From NCBI GenBank assembly GCA_016699615.1, contig CP064984.1, positions 2,762,001-2,826,000 on the forward strand: DNA of 64,000 nt, given 5' to 3'. The DNA is from Sphingobacteriales bacterium (GTDB lineage Bacteria; Bacteroidota; Bacteroidia; Chitinophagales; JADIYW01). The notes below the pieces were generated by a model. That model was not told the origin of the DNA and made no database searches. It saw only the letters and a list, made by a program, of their open reading frames with translations. This document shows positions 32,463 through 42,931 of the stretch, piece after piece. The translations under genes and the position numbers were made by a program. Numbering within the stretch: the first letter of the stretch is position 1; every line of letters starts with the position of its first letter.

Positions 32463-33653
32463 TTGGGCATGTTTCAGTATGTTTTCAATAAATTTAGTCT
32501 ATTATTTTTTGCATTGCTAATCATTATTTTTTCTGTTGGTTACACACAAAAAGTTGCATCAAGTATTAAAAATCAAGAGATTGAACAAGCTAATGAGCTA
32601 GCTAACGCTTATAAAATATTGAATAGTTCAGATGCAGGAGAAAATGAACTAACTTATGCACTTGAGAAAATAAAAAATAATAAAAATATTCCTATTATCT
32701 GGACAGATGCACAAAATAATATTATTGCATACAAAAACTTCAACGATTCAAACATCACATCGAATAAAAACTATTTAAAAAATGAGCTGCAAAAACTAGA
32801 AGACAATAGAATAAATATATTGATTGATGAGCACGAAAAACATTTTTTATACTATAAAGATTCTGATTTGTTAAGAACAATAAAGAATTATCCATATTAC
32901 CAATTATTCTTGGTGTTTTTATTTTTCTTAGTAAGCTTTATTGCATTTTCATCCATTAGAAAAGCAGAACAAAATCAAGTGTGGGTAGGCTTGGCAAAAG
33001 AAACAGCTCATCAATTAGGAACACCCATTTCATCACTATCTGCATGGATTGAGTTATTAAAAGATAAACTCAATGAAGAAGATGATAAACTGATTGCTGA
33101 TGAAATGAACAAAGACATCAATAGACTGATACTTGTAGCCAATAGATTTTCTAAAATTGGCTCTACACCAGAATTATCCAAGCAAAATCTTATTCCTATA
33201 CTTGAACAAAATGTAGCCTATATGAAAATGCGTGCAGCACATTCTATTGTGTTTCAAGTCATCAATAATGCAAATACCGAATTGTATGCCAATATTAATA
33301 TCCAATTATTTGAATGGGTTATTGAAAATCTATTGAAAAATGCCTTAGATGCCATGAACAAAAATGGAAAAATAACAATATTTGTTGCACAAGAAAAAGA
33401 AGATATACTAATAGATGTAATAGATACTGGCAAAGGCATTGCCAATAAAAATATAAAAGATGTATTTAAAACAGGCTACTCAACCAAGAAAAGAGGATGG
33501 GGAATAGGCTTAGCATTATCTAAAAGAATAATTGAAGACTACCACAAAGGAAAAATATTTGTAAAAGAATCTACCGAAGGAAAAGGAACTACATTTAGAA
33601 TTACAATAAAAAATATAATGATAAATAACAGTCTAGCTGACTGTCAACTGTAG
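32463..33653 (+). CDS. Sensor histidine kinase (orphan)
   Basis: This 396-residue membrane kinase has a first helix at about 12-28, an extracytoplasmic sensor region of some 115 residues and a second helix at about 145-163. The phosphorylation motif follows in KETAHQLGTPISSLSAW (His about 183). The ATPase domain shows NLLKNALDAM (N box), DTGKGIAN (G1) and GWGIGLALSKRII (G2). The HQLGTP form of the H box is frequent in Bacteroidota kinases. No response-regulator gene is adjacent, so its partner lies elsewhere. The final residues (MINNSLADCQL) are encoded by a dispersed repeat that begins before the stop, so the native C-terminus probably ended near TFRITIKN. Confidence 0.92.
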   Translation: MGMFQYVFNKFSLLFFALLIIIFSVGYTQKVASSIKNQEIEQANELANAYKILNSSDAGENELTYALEKIKNNKNIPIIWTDAQNNIIAYKNFNDSNITSNKNYLKNELQKLEDNRINILIDEHEKHFLYYKDSDLLRTIKNYPYYQLFLVFLFFLVSFIAFSSIRKAEQNQVWVGLAKETAHQLGTPISSLSAWIELLKDKLNEEDDKLIADEMNKDINRLILVANRFSKIGSTPELSKQNLIPILEQNVAYMKMRAAHSIVFQVINNANTELYANINIQLFEWVIENLLKNALDAMNKNGKITIFVAQEKEDILIDVIDTGKGIANKNIKDVFKTGYSTKKRGWGIGLALSKRIIEDYHKGKIFVKESTEGKGTTFRITIKNIMINNSLADCQL

Positions 33654-33857
33654 ACCGCCGACCACCACGGCATTAGAAAAATAGCGTTAAGAAAATAAGC
33701 GTCGAGCGTAAAAAAAAGTTTTGCTGTTTGAAGTTCTGCTTTGGAAGAAGCAGAACAAGTTTAAAAACTTTTAGCGAAGACGAATATTTTTAGTGTGATT
33801 TTTCGTAAGCCTTGATTTTTCTTTGTTACTTTCTTTGTATCAAGGCAAAGAAAGTAA
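33630..33857. repeat. Dispersed intergenic repeat with two strong hairpins
   Basis: After the kinase come CTGACTGTCAACTGTAGACC and related short motifs. A hairpin GTTCTGCTT / AAGCAGAAC (33733-33741 with 33748-33756) follows, then TTACTTTCTTTG / CAAAGAAAGTAA (33826-33837 with 33846-33857). The second competes with GCCTTGAT / ATCAAGGC (33809-33816 with 33839-33846). Similar sequences are common as intergenic repeats in Bacteroidota. Confidence 0.55.
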
Positions 33858-33937
33858 ATAGACATGTTTTATCAAGAAAAAAGTAAGTAAAGAGGAATCA
33901 TCTTTTTTATAATATCTAATAAAAATACAAAACACCG

Positions 33938-34035
33938 TATAATACAGTATTTAACCATGCCTAATACATAATTAATACAGCTTAATACGTAGTTGAATAT
34001 AGCATAATACGTAGTTAAATATAGTATAAGCAGTA
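33938..34035. repeat. Imperfect tandem repeats of about 22 bases
   Basis: Four or so degenerate units of the form (C/T)(A/T)TAATACGTAGTT(A/G)AATATAG occur one after another. No gene is visible here. They could be iterons or merely decayed repeats. Confidence 0.45.
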
Positions 34036-34083
34036 TATATACATCGACTTAGGCTGATAAAATTTATTTTTAAATTTTTTATT

Positions 34084-34319
34084 ATGAAAGCACAAAAATA
34101 CCAAACAGCAAATACAACAGCACCTAATACAGGCGAGATGTTAAAAATATTTTATATAAAAAGACGAATATACAAAACAGCATTACAATTGCCAGTACCT
34201 ACACCAACAATGTTAGCATAGACGATAGCAAAGACCTACGTATTGCACAACTAGAAAACGAATTAGCAATAAGCAAAGCAAAATACGAAGCCTTGGCAGA
34301 AGTAATGAAAGGGAAATAG
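34084..34319 (+). pseudogene. Remnant of a small coiled-coil protein
   Basis: From the ATG at 34084 the frame reads KAQKYQTANTTAPNTGEMLK and leaves the meaningful frame near 34155. The other frame continues NIQNSITIASTYTNNVSIDD and KDLRIAQLENELAISKAKYE to a stop at 34317-34319. The end is a short coiled coil. This type of tail is common in small phage- or plasmid-related regulators, but no DNA-binding domain is left. One missing base would restore the join. Confidence 0.4.
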
Positions 34320-34576
34320 ATTTTCTTACAAATAATCGGATTGCAAAATAAAGGTAGTGATTGCTTGGTACAAATAAACAAATACAAGAGTATTAAAAAT
34401 ATAGAATCCCTTTGATTATTTATAAATTTATTTAATTATATTTGAAAAAAAAAGTATGGTTAGATTGTACACAAATATTCCTAATATGGCTGTATATGTG
34501 TGATTTTGCCACACATATAATCAAATTGGTGGCAAGCTTAACGAGATAGCAAACTAAATAGATATAATAAAAAAAT

Positions 34577-35278
34577 ATGGGACGAATTCCAATAAGCATT
34601 GAAAAAATTAAAGTTGAAAACCAAATAAGATTTTCAGAAAATGAAATAAATGAAACTGTAAAATATTTATTTAAATTGACAGAGAAAGGTCAGCAATGGG
34701 AAAAAACATTTATGTGTGATAGAGATGACTTACTCAAATTGAGAAACGAAATTGACAAACTTATTGAAACAACAACAACAGCAGAAGTTTTAAAAATCTC
34801 AAATGAAAAAGCAAAAATTGTAGACAAATATTATAAAGAAGATAAACTTTGCCAGAACTGTGATTTTAAGTTGACTTTCAAATGTAAAGAATGTTTGTTT
34901 GTATTACAAAGCCCATTAGAAAGACAATTATATTTAGAACTTTCAAAAACGTATATTAGATTTAAAACTCAATATGCTTTAAATTGGCATGGACAAAATA
35001 TTTCAATTGAAGGAAAAACATACGGAGATGAAAACAATAACTTTAAAGAAGTTTTGACAGTTGTAGATTTTTATATTGAAAAACGACAAGCCAAATTGTG
35101 CGTTTATACAGATGGACACACTTATCACGAAAGAACAGAAGAACAGGCACAACGAGATAGAAACATTGATAGAAAACTTCAAGAGTTAGGTTTTCAAGTT
35201 TTAAGATATACAGGAAAAGATGTAATTGAAAATACTGGCAAAATTATTAATGACATAAAAAAATGGATTGAATATTAA
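34577..35278 (+). CDS. DUF559 / Vsr-like PD-(D/E)XK nuclease-domain protein
   Basis: This 233-residue cytosolic protein has an N-terminal helical region, then two CxxC pairs (LCQNCDFKLTFKCKEC, about 93-110) that could bind zinc. The C-terminal domain contains SPLERQLYLELSK, VVDFYIEKRQAKLCVYTDGH, TYHERTEEQAQRDRNIDRKL and ELGFQVLRYTGKDVIEN. This DGH.YH...Q..RD...D..L...G..VLR pattern is that of the DUF559/very-short-patch-repair-type endonuclease fold. The substrate is unknown. It is followed within 20 bases by a hairpin sequence whose last 21 bases recur after the HNH nuclease at 45024-45044, suggesting that both genes are mobile cassettes. Divergent composition and repeat-rich surroundings support recent arrival. 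Confidence 0.72.
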   Translation: MGRIPISIEKIKVENQIRFSENEINETVKYLFKLTEKGQQWEKTFMCDRDDLLKLRNEIDKLIETTTTAEVLKISNEKAKIVDKYYKEDKLCQNCDFKLTFKCKECLFVLQSPLERQLYLELSKTYIRFKTQYALNWHGQNISIEGKTYGDENNNFKEVLTVVDFYIEKRQAKLCVYTDGHTYHERTEEQAQRDRNIDRKLQELGFQVLRYTGKDVIENTGKIINDIKKWIEY

Positions 35279-35280
35279 AG

Positions 35281-35317
35281 CCAGCCACCAACAGTGGTAG
35301 CTGTTGCACAATGTGGT
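35281..35317. repeat. Hairpin site after the DUF559-like gene
   Basis: CAGCCAC and GTGGTAGCTG can pair, and the last 21 bases (35297-35317, beginning GTAGCTGTTGC) are identical to 45024-45044 after the HNH gene. It resembles an integron-type recombination site in layout but does not fit the attC core consensus. Confidence 0.5.
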
Positions 35318-35413
35318 TTTTAAGTTCGTAGTTTTAAAAAACAAGTATTAGAATATTTATTACTACTTAACTTTCCACTTCCAACATAAATAGTTTATTT
35401 TTGTTTTCTAATT

Positions 35414-37216
35414 ATGGCTTATACATCCTTACAAGATTGCATTGATGATTTAGAAAAATCAGGACAGTTAATTCGTATTAAAGAAGAAGTAGATCCTTAT
35501 TTAGAAATGGCGGCTATCCATTTGCGCATTCACGAAGCAAAAGGGAAAGCTATTTTATTTGAAAAAGTAAAAGGCAGCAAATATCAAGCAGTGTCTAACT
35601 TATTTGGCACTACAGAACGTAGCAATTTTATTTTTAGAGATACATTGCCAAATGTAAAAAAAATGATTGCACTCAAATCAGATCCAATGAGTGCTATTAA
35701 ACAACCTTTCAAAAATATTGGCGTGGCATTGGCTGCATGGAAAGCATTACCTAAAAAAGTATCGTCGCATTCTTTTGAGAAAATAAAAATCTCCGATTTA
35801 CCACAAATCCATTGTTGGGAAAAAGACGGTGGCGCTTTTGTTACCTTGCCAATTGTGTATTCAGAAGATGCAGACAAACCAGGTGCTATGCATTCTAATT
35901 TAGGCATGTATCGTATTCAGCTTTCTGGCAACGATTATATTCAAGATAAAGAAATCGGATTACACTATCAATTGCATCGAGGTATTGGTGTACATCAAAC
36001 CAAATGGAATAAATTAGGCAAACCGATGAAAGTATCTGTGTTTATTGGCGGACCGCCATCGCATTCTTTTGCAGCAGTTATGCCATTGCCAGAAGATTTA
36101 TCTGAGTTGACCTTTGCTGGTGCATTAGGCGGCAGACGTTTTAGATATATGTATGATGAAGAAGGTTATTGTTTAAGCACCGATGCCGACTTTGTAATTA
36201 CTGGCGATGTATATCCAAATGAGAATAAACCAGAAGGTCCATTTGGCGACCACTTAGGCTATTATTCTTTAAAACATGATTTTCCATTGATGCGTGTAAA
36301 AAATGTATATGCTAAGAAAAATGCAATATGGAGTTTTACAGTCGTAGGTCGTCCACCACAAGAAGATACTGCTTTTGGCAACATGATACACGAAATGACT
36401 GGCTCTGCCATTAGCACAGAAATTCCTGGTGTGCATGAAGTGCATGCGGTAGATGCTGCTGGTGTACATCCATTATTATTAGCCATTGGTAGTGAGCGTT
36501 ACACACCTTATTACAAAGAAAAAAGACCTCAGGAATTATTAACCATATCAAATCATATTTTAGGAACAGGGCAATTGTCGTTAGCAAAATTCTTGTTTAT
36601 TGCAGATAAGAGTGACGATGAAACGTTGAAAACACACGAAGAAGAAAAGTTCTTCCAGCATATTTTAGAAAGAATAGATTTATCTCGAGATATACATTTT
36701 CAAACAAAAACAACGATAGATACGTTAGATTATAGTGGCGATGGCTTGAACACAGGAAGCAAAGTAATTATTGCTGCAGCTGGCGAAAAGAAAAGAGATT
36801 TATTGAGTGAATTACCTAAAGATTTTGTTTTACCATCAGGATTTAAAAATCCAAGATTAGTAACAAAAGGAATTGTTGCTGTTGAGTTGACAGACGACAG
36901 ACGACAGTCCACAGTAGAAAGTATTATAAAAGAAATCAGTGGACAGTGGACAGTGGACAGCGGACTTCCATTGATTGTTATTTGCGATGATGCTGATTTT
37001 TTAGCGAAAGATTTTGCTAATTTTCTTTGGGTAACGTTTACACGAAGCAATCCATCGCATGATTTGTATGGTATTAATGAGCATTTTGAAAACAAACATT
37101 GGTGTTGTGATACTTTGATTATAGATGCACGCATCAAACCACATCATGCACCAGTTTTAGAAAAAAATGCTGCTGTAGAAAAACGTGTTGATGAGATTTT
37201 GAAGAAGTATATTTAG
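35414..37216 (+). CDS. ubiD: UbiD-family decarboxylase (menaquinone-type)
   Basis: This 600-residue enzyme of the prenylated-FMN-dependent UbiD family probably acts on a polyprenyl aromatic acid in menaquinone formation. It has the N-terminal LQDCIDDLEKSGQLIRIKEE, GKAILFEKVKGSKYQAVSNL and LHRGIGVHQTKWN. VFIGGPPSHSFAAVMPLPED contains the pattern that binds the cofactor, and PEGPFGDHLGYYS contains the catalytic Glu region, followed by VVGRPPQEDTAFG. The C-terminal FLWVTFTRSNPSHDLYGINE and IIDARIKPHHAPVL are typical. Near residues 495-518 the frame carries short direct repeats (36885-36967, several GGACAGTG units) that fill a spacer without breaking the frame. A UbiA-type prenyltransferase lies at 59507. 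Confidence 0.92.
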   Translation: MAYTSLQDCIDDLEKSGQLIRIKEEVDPYLEMAAIHLRIHEAKGKAILFEKVKGSKYQAVSNLFGTTERSNFIFRDTLPNVKKMIALKSDPMSAIKQPFKNIGVALAAWKALPKKVSSHSFEKIKISDLPQIHCWEKDGGAFVTLPIVYSEDADKPGAMHSNLGMYRIQLSGNDYIQDKEIGLHYQLHRGIGVHQTKWNKLGKPMKVSVFIGGPPSHSFAAVMPLPEDLSELTFAGALGGRRFRYMYDEEGYCLSTDADFVITGDVYPNENKPEGPFGDHLGYYSLKHDFPLMRVKNVYAKKNAIWSFTVVGRPPQEDTAFGNMIHEMTGSAISTEIPGVHEVHAVDAAGVHPLLLAIGSERYTPYYKEKRPQELLTISNHILGTGQLSLAKFLFIADKSDDETLKTHEEEKFFQHILERIDLSRDIHFQTKTTIDTLDYSGDGLNTGSKVIIAAAGEKKRDLLSELPKDFVLPSGFKNPRLVTKGIVAVELTDDRRQSTVESIIKEISGQWTVDSGLPLIVICDDADFLAKDFANFLWVTFTRSNPSHDLYGINEHFENKHWCCDTLIIDARIKPHHAPVLEKNAAVEKRVDEILKKYI

Positions 37217-37331
37217 TTATGTAATTTTATCAACACTCGGTTAGTAGAATATTTGCATAATATTTTCTATTTTTATGAGTTTTGAATGTCTGTTGTAAAT
37301 TTTAAATTTATAATCTAAGATAGGAAATAAA

Positions 37332-40300
37332 ATGAATGTAACAAGCTACATAAAGTATATTGGTTTTCAGCCTAAAGAAAATGCAAAGGATATTTTTATA
37401 AAAAAATATCAAGATGGCTATGTTATAGAAATAGAATTTGAAAAAGAAATTATTAACTACGGAGATAAAATAATTTGCGAAAGCAAAACTACCCAAAATT
37501 TTTCACAAGCAGAAAACTTTGTTGTTCTTGAATGTGTAAACAGACTTCTTGAAAAGGGCTATAAACCTGAAAATATTACATTAGAAAAAACTTGGGGAGC
37601 TGGTCACGGAACTTCGGGTAGATTAGATATTTGCGTTAGTCGTAATGATGGTTCTGAATATCTTTTAATAGAATGTAAAACTTATGGCAAAGAGTTTGAA
37701 AAAGAATTTACCCGAATGAAAAAAGATGGCGGACAACTCTTTACTTATTTTAAATTTAGTAATAAAGCCGATGTGATTATGCTTTATGCTTCAGAATTAA
37801 AAGGAAAAGAAATTGTTTACCGAAACGAAATAGTAAAAATTGAGGACGATTACAGATCGGGTGATGTAAAAGATTTTTATGACAAATGGAGTAAACTTAC
37901 CAAAGACAATGGTGTTTTTGATACTTGGGTAAATCCATATAATTTTGAAAGTAAAGCTTTAACAATAAATGATTTAGAAGAAATAAAGCAAGAAGACAGT
38001 AGTTTTATTTTCAATCGTTTTCTTGAAATTTTACGGCACAATGTGGTTTCTGATAAAGGAAATGCTTTTAATAGAATTTTTACGTTGTTTCTTTGTAAAA
38101 TCTATGATGAGAAGGACAAAGAAGAAACAGATAAAGAGTTAGAATTTCAATGGTTTGAATCTCCTTTTACTTGCGAAGGTGTTCATTATGAAAGAGATAC
38201 TCATGTAACTTTCCAAATTCGTTTAACGGATTTGTATAAAAAAGGCATGAAAGCTTTTTTGGAAAAAAATGTTACTGATTTTTCGGAATCTGAATTTAAT
38301 AACAGATATTCTTTTCTTACCGAAGAACAAAGGATACCTATTTTACAAGAATTTAGAAAAGTTCGTTTAGAAAAAAACAATGAATTTGCGATTAAGGATG
38401 TTTATGATGAGCAATCTTTTTATGACAATGCAGTTGTGGTAAAAGAGATAGTTGAACTGTTACAGGGTTATAAATTAAGATATACCAAAAAACAACAATA
38501 CTTATCCGATTTCTTCGAGTTGCTTTTAACTACTGGATTAAAACAAGAATCAGGTCAGTTTTTTACGCCTGTTCCTGTAGCTCAATTTGTGATTAAAAGT
38601 TTACCTATTGATAAAATCATAAAAGAAAAATTACATAAAGGCGAAAAGAATGAATATTTACCTTATGTAATTGATTATGCAGCAGGAAGCGGACACTTTT
38701 TAACAGAAACCATGCACGAAGTGCAAAGAATAATAGATAACAATGATTTTCCAGAAGTAAAAGCTGAAGTAAAACGCTTTATCAAACAAGCAAAAGAATT
38801 TCATTTTGATTGGGCGTTTGATTATGTCTATGGGATCGAAAAAGATTATCGTTTAGTTAAAGTGGGCAAAGTCGGTTGTTACTTGCATGGAGATGGTTTG
38901 GCAAACGTAATTCATTCGGATGGTTTAGCTAATTTTAGTCATAAAGACTATAAAGGCAAATTAGGGATAATTGACAAAAACTTTAAACAGGAAAATAAAC
39001 AATTTGACATAATTGTTTCAAATCCTCCATACTCCGTTTCTGCTTTTAAAAATGCTGCAAGACAATTTTATAAAGATGAAGATTTTGAACTGTATGATAA
39101 ACTTACGGATAACAGTTCGGAAATTGAATGTTTGTTTATAGAACGCACCAAACAACTCCTAAAAGATGGCGGTGTTGCCGGAATCATTTTGCCAAGTTCT
39201 ATATTGAGCAATACGGGTATTTACACCAAATCGCGTGAACTAATTTTACATTTTTTTGATATTGTTGCCATTACCGAATTAGGCAGCAATACCTTTATGG
39301 CGACAGGAACCAATACCGTCACCTTATTTTTAAGAAGAAGAAACAATTACGAAAGCAGAAATTTAAAAATTGCTGTAGATAAATTCTTTACCGATTTTCA
39401 AGATGTAACCATAAAGTTTGGAGAAAATTATATTGAAAGACCTTATTCAAAATACATAAACCACGTTTGGGAAAATATTTCTTTTGAAGATTATATTTCT
39501 TTATTAAAAAAAGAACCAAACAAAGCAATTACCGAACACGAAATTTACAAAGAATACCAAAAGAAACTAAAAGCTAAAAACGACGCAGCATTTTGGAATT
39601 TGCTTTTAGAAAGAGAAGCAGAAAAACTATTTTATTTCATAATAGCGTATCCGCAAAAAGTGGTATTGGTGAAAAGTGGCGAAAAAGATGCCGAAAAACG
39701 CTTTTTGGGTTACGAGTTTAGCTCCAGAAGAGGAAGCGAAGGCATACACCCAATACAGCGAGGCAAAAACATAGAAGATTGTACACAACTATTTGATGCC
39801 GATGTTTTTGATAACCCAAGCAAAGCAAGCACCTATATCTACAAAGCTTTTGCAGGTGATTTTGATTTTGAAATTGATGAAACTATGCAAAACAATGTTT
39901 CTCGCCACAACTTAGTAGATATGATGACCTTTGACCGAGTAGAATTTGAAAAAAACATTTCGCTTTCGGTTAAAAAAAAAGTAAAAATTGAAAGTAAGTG
40001 GGAAGTAAGAAAACTTGGAGAAGTTTCTGAAATTAATTACGGAACACGAATTGTAAAAAAGTCTGAACAAGGAACAATTTATCCTGTTTATGGTGGTGGC
40101 GGAGAAACTTTCAAGTCAGATAATTTTAACAGAGAAGACACATTTATCATATCAAGATTTGGAATGTCTCCAAAATGTGTAAGATATATTTCAGGAAAAT
40201 TTTTCTTAAATGATTCTGGATTAACTTTAAATACTGCAAATTCAAACATTTTAAATCAAGAATACTTAAATCAGTTTTTATTTTTAAACCAAGAAATAGT

Positions 40301-41077
40301 TTATTTATGTGGGCAAGGTGTAGCTCAAAAAAATCTTGAAATTGAAACCTTTAATTCTTTAAAAATCCCACTACCACCATTAGACATTCAACAAAAAATT
40401 GTTTCTGAAATTGAAGTTTTAGAAGTAAATGAAAAGAAAGCGAAGGAGGAGGTTGAAAAACAAAAAGAAAATATTAAAAATGTAATTTCAAAAGTTTCAG
40501 GTGATTTAACTTCATTATCAAATATTACTTCTAAAATAAGAAGTGGAGCAACACCTCTTGGTGGAGAAGGTTCTTATAAAGAAAGTGGAATTTCATTAAT
40601 TCGTAGCCAAAATGTGTATGATAATGAGTTTCATGAAAAAGGTTTAGCTTTTATTGATGAAGTTCAAGCAGAAAAATTAAAAGGTGTAACAGTTGAAAAA
40701 ATGACATTTTATTCAATATTACAGGTGCATCAATTTGTAGATGCTGTATAGTTCCTGAAAAATATTTACCAGCAAGAGTAAATCAACATGTTTCAATAAT
40801 TAGAGTTACAGAAAAAGCTTTGCCAAAATATGTTCAAACAGTTTTAGTGTCGGAAATTTATAAAAATCTATTATTAGAAATTGGAGATGGTGCAACTTCA
40901 AGAGAAGCAATCACTAAACAACAATTAGAAGATTTTAAAATTCCACTTCCACCACTTTCCGAACAACAAAAAATAGTTGCTGAAATTGAGAAAATTGAAG
41001 AACAAATAAAAGTGTTAGAATCTGAAATTGCAGCAATATCCAAACAAAAAGAAGCAGTTTTAAAGAAATATTTATAA
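37332..41077 (+). CDS. Single-chain restriction-modification-specificity protein (frame broken near the end)
   Basis: The joined product has about 1,248 residues. The N-terminal HsdR_N-like nuclease domain has SGRLDICVSRND and LLIECKTYGK (Asp99, Glu114, Lys116). The N6-adenine methyltransferase domain has motif I IDYAAGSGHFLTE (about 448-460) and the catalytic NPPY of IIVSNPPYSVSAF (about 563-566). From about 885 two target-recognition domains follow: WEVRKLGEVSEINYGT ... PLPPLDIQQKIV and a second, ending PLPPLSEQQKIVAEIEKIEE. One chain would therefore cut, methylate and recognise DNA, as in Type IIG or fused Type I enzymes. At 40696-40701 an A6 run needs a seventh A to continue as EKNDILFNITGASICRCCIV. 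As assembled, the chain stops at 40751 within the second recognition domain. Confidence 0.85.
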
Positions 41078-41100
41078 TCTTTTAAAAATCAAATTCATAA

Positions 41101-42909
41101 ATGACAAATAACGTATTTCTTGGAGATCAATTTTATTCTAAAGAACATCTTCATTTTTTATTACACGATGTATTTAATGTAAAACAACTTTTAGACTATA
41201 AATATTTTAATGCTCATGATATAGATTCTATTAATTTATTCTTAGATGCTACAGAACAATTGTGTAAAGAACATTTTTTTCCAATTTGGGTAGAAATGGA
41301 CAGAAAACAACCAGAATTAATTGATGGAAGAGTACGTGTACATCCAAATATAAAAAAAATAATGCGAATTTGTGGCGAAGGTGGCTGGATTAATACTTTT
41401 GCATCAAACGAAGTTGGTGGTTTGCAAATGCCTATGACAATTTCTATTGCCGCAAGTTTCATAATGGGTTGTGCCAATTATTCTGTTACTGCATTTTCTG
41501 GATTAACTTCTGGTGCAGCTCATTTAATTGAAAGTTTTGCATCAAAAACACTACAAGAAACATATATACCAAAAATGTTTGCTGGCGAATGGCAAGGCAC
41601 AATGGCACTTACAGAACCAAATGCAGGAAGTTCATTAAGCGATATTGTAACATCAGCAGAAAAAATAGCAGATGGTACATACAAAATAAAAGGACAGAAA
41701 ATATTTATTTCTTGTGGAGACCATGATGGTGTAGACAATGTAATTCATCTACTATTAGCAAGAATAAAAGGTGCACCAGCTGGCACAAAAGGTATCTCTA
41801 TGTTTGTAGTGCCAAGAGAAAGAATCAATACAAGCAATCAATTAGAATATAATGATGTAGCAACTGCTGGTGTATATCATAAAATGGGTTACAAAGGTGC
41901 GCCAATTACACATTTAATGTTTGGTGAAAATGATGATTGTATTGGTTATTTGGTAGGCGAGGAGCATAAAGGACTTTCATATATGTTCCAAATGATGAAT
42001 GAAGCAAGGATATCTGTTGGCTTACATGCAACATCAATTTCTACTGCAAGTTATTATGCTGCTCTAAAATATTGCAAAGAAAGACAACAAGGAAGAAAAA
42101 TAGAAGATAAAAATATTCTTAATTCACCAGTTCCAATTATACAACACGCAGATGTAAAAAGAATGCTGTTGTTTCAAAAAGCATTTACAGAAGGTGCATT
42201 AGCCTTAGAACTGCAATGCAGTATTTACCATGATTTGAGTAAAATTGCAGAAGGTGAAGAAAAAGAAAAAAATCATTTATTATTAGAATTGCTTACGCCA
42301 GTTGCCAAATCTTATCCATCAGAAACAAGTATTTTAAGCACAAGCACAGCATTGCAATGTTATGGTGGCTATGGTTTTACAAAAGATTTTCCTGCAGAGC
42401 AATACATGAGAGAAACCAGAATACATACTTTGCATGAAGGCACAACTGCAATTCATGGTTTAGACTTATTAGGCAGAAAAGTGATGTTGCAAAATGGTAA
42501 GGCAACCATGCTTTTGATGCAAGAAGTGATGCAAGAAATCAATCAGGCAAAAGCACATGAACAAACGAAAGAATATGCGCTACAACTAGAAAAGAAAATG
42601 GTGCAATTGCAAGAGTTAACTATTCATTTGGTTGGCGTAGCACAAAAAGAAGGCGTTGAGGCATATCTAAGTGATGCTACATTATATTTAGAATTAATGG
42701 GCATAATGATAATGTGTTGGCAATGGTTGAAAATGAGTAATATTGCAATAGAAAAATTAAAAAATGATACAAATAATGATTTTCTATTAGGTAAATTAAA
42801 ATGTTTAGAATATTATTTTGAATACGAATTACCAAAAACAGAAGCATTATTAATTAGATTAAAATCAACTAAACGAACAACGATAGAAATTACAGAAGAA
42901 CAATTTTAA
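41101..42909 (+). CDS. Acyl-CoA dehydrogenase
   Basis: This 602-residue flavoenzyme oxidises an acyl-CoA to the enoyl-CoA and passes electrons to ETF. It belongs to the longer family with a C-terminal extension. Characteristic segments are MALTEPNAGSSLSDIVTSAE (FAD and substrate loop), YKIKGQKIFISCGDH, EARISVGLHATSISTASYYA and ALQCYGGYGFTKDFPAEQYMRETRI. LHEGTTAIHGLDLLGRK follows, in which the Glu is the catalytic base position for this subgroup. From about 480 an additional helical domain follows. It is followed by the phage-holin-like gene after 22 bases. It could cooperate with the acyl-CoA-binding protein at 1705, but they are not linked. Confidence 0.95.
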   Translation: MTNNVFLGDQFYSKEHLHFLLHDVFNVKQLLDYKYFNAHDIDSINLFLDATEQLCKEHFFPIWVEMDRKQPELIDGRVRVHPNIKKIMRICGEGGWINTFASNEVGGLQMPMTISIAASFIMGCANYSVTAFSGLTSGAAHLIESFASKTLQETYIPKMFAGEWQGTMALTEPNAGSSLSDIVTSAEKIADGTYKIKGQKIFISCGDHDGVDNVIHLLLARIKGAPAGTKGISMFVVPRERINTSNQLEYNDVATAGVYHKMGYKGAPITHLMFGENDDCIGYLVGEEHKGLSYMFQMMNEARISVGLHATSISTASYYAALKYCKERQQGRKIEDKNILNSPVPIIQHADVKRMLLFQKAFTEGALALELQCSIYHDLSKIAEGEEKEKNHLLLELLTPVAKSYPSETSILSTSTALQCYGGYGFTKDFPAEQYMRETRIHTLHEGTTAIHGLDLLGRKVMLQNGKATMLLMQEVMQEINQAKAHEQTKEYALQLEKKMVQLQELTIHLVGVAQKEGVEAYLSDATLYLELMGIMIMCWQWLKMSNIAIEKLKNDTNNDFLLGKLKCLEYYFEYELPKTEALLIRLKSTKRTTIEITEEQF

Positions 42910-42931
42910 TAATAAATAAAAAATCAACAAT

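Noticed and set aside
41214..41738. Minus-strand frames within the acyl-CoA dehydrogenase gene
   Set aside because: Shadow frames of a strongly conserved gene.
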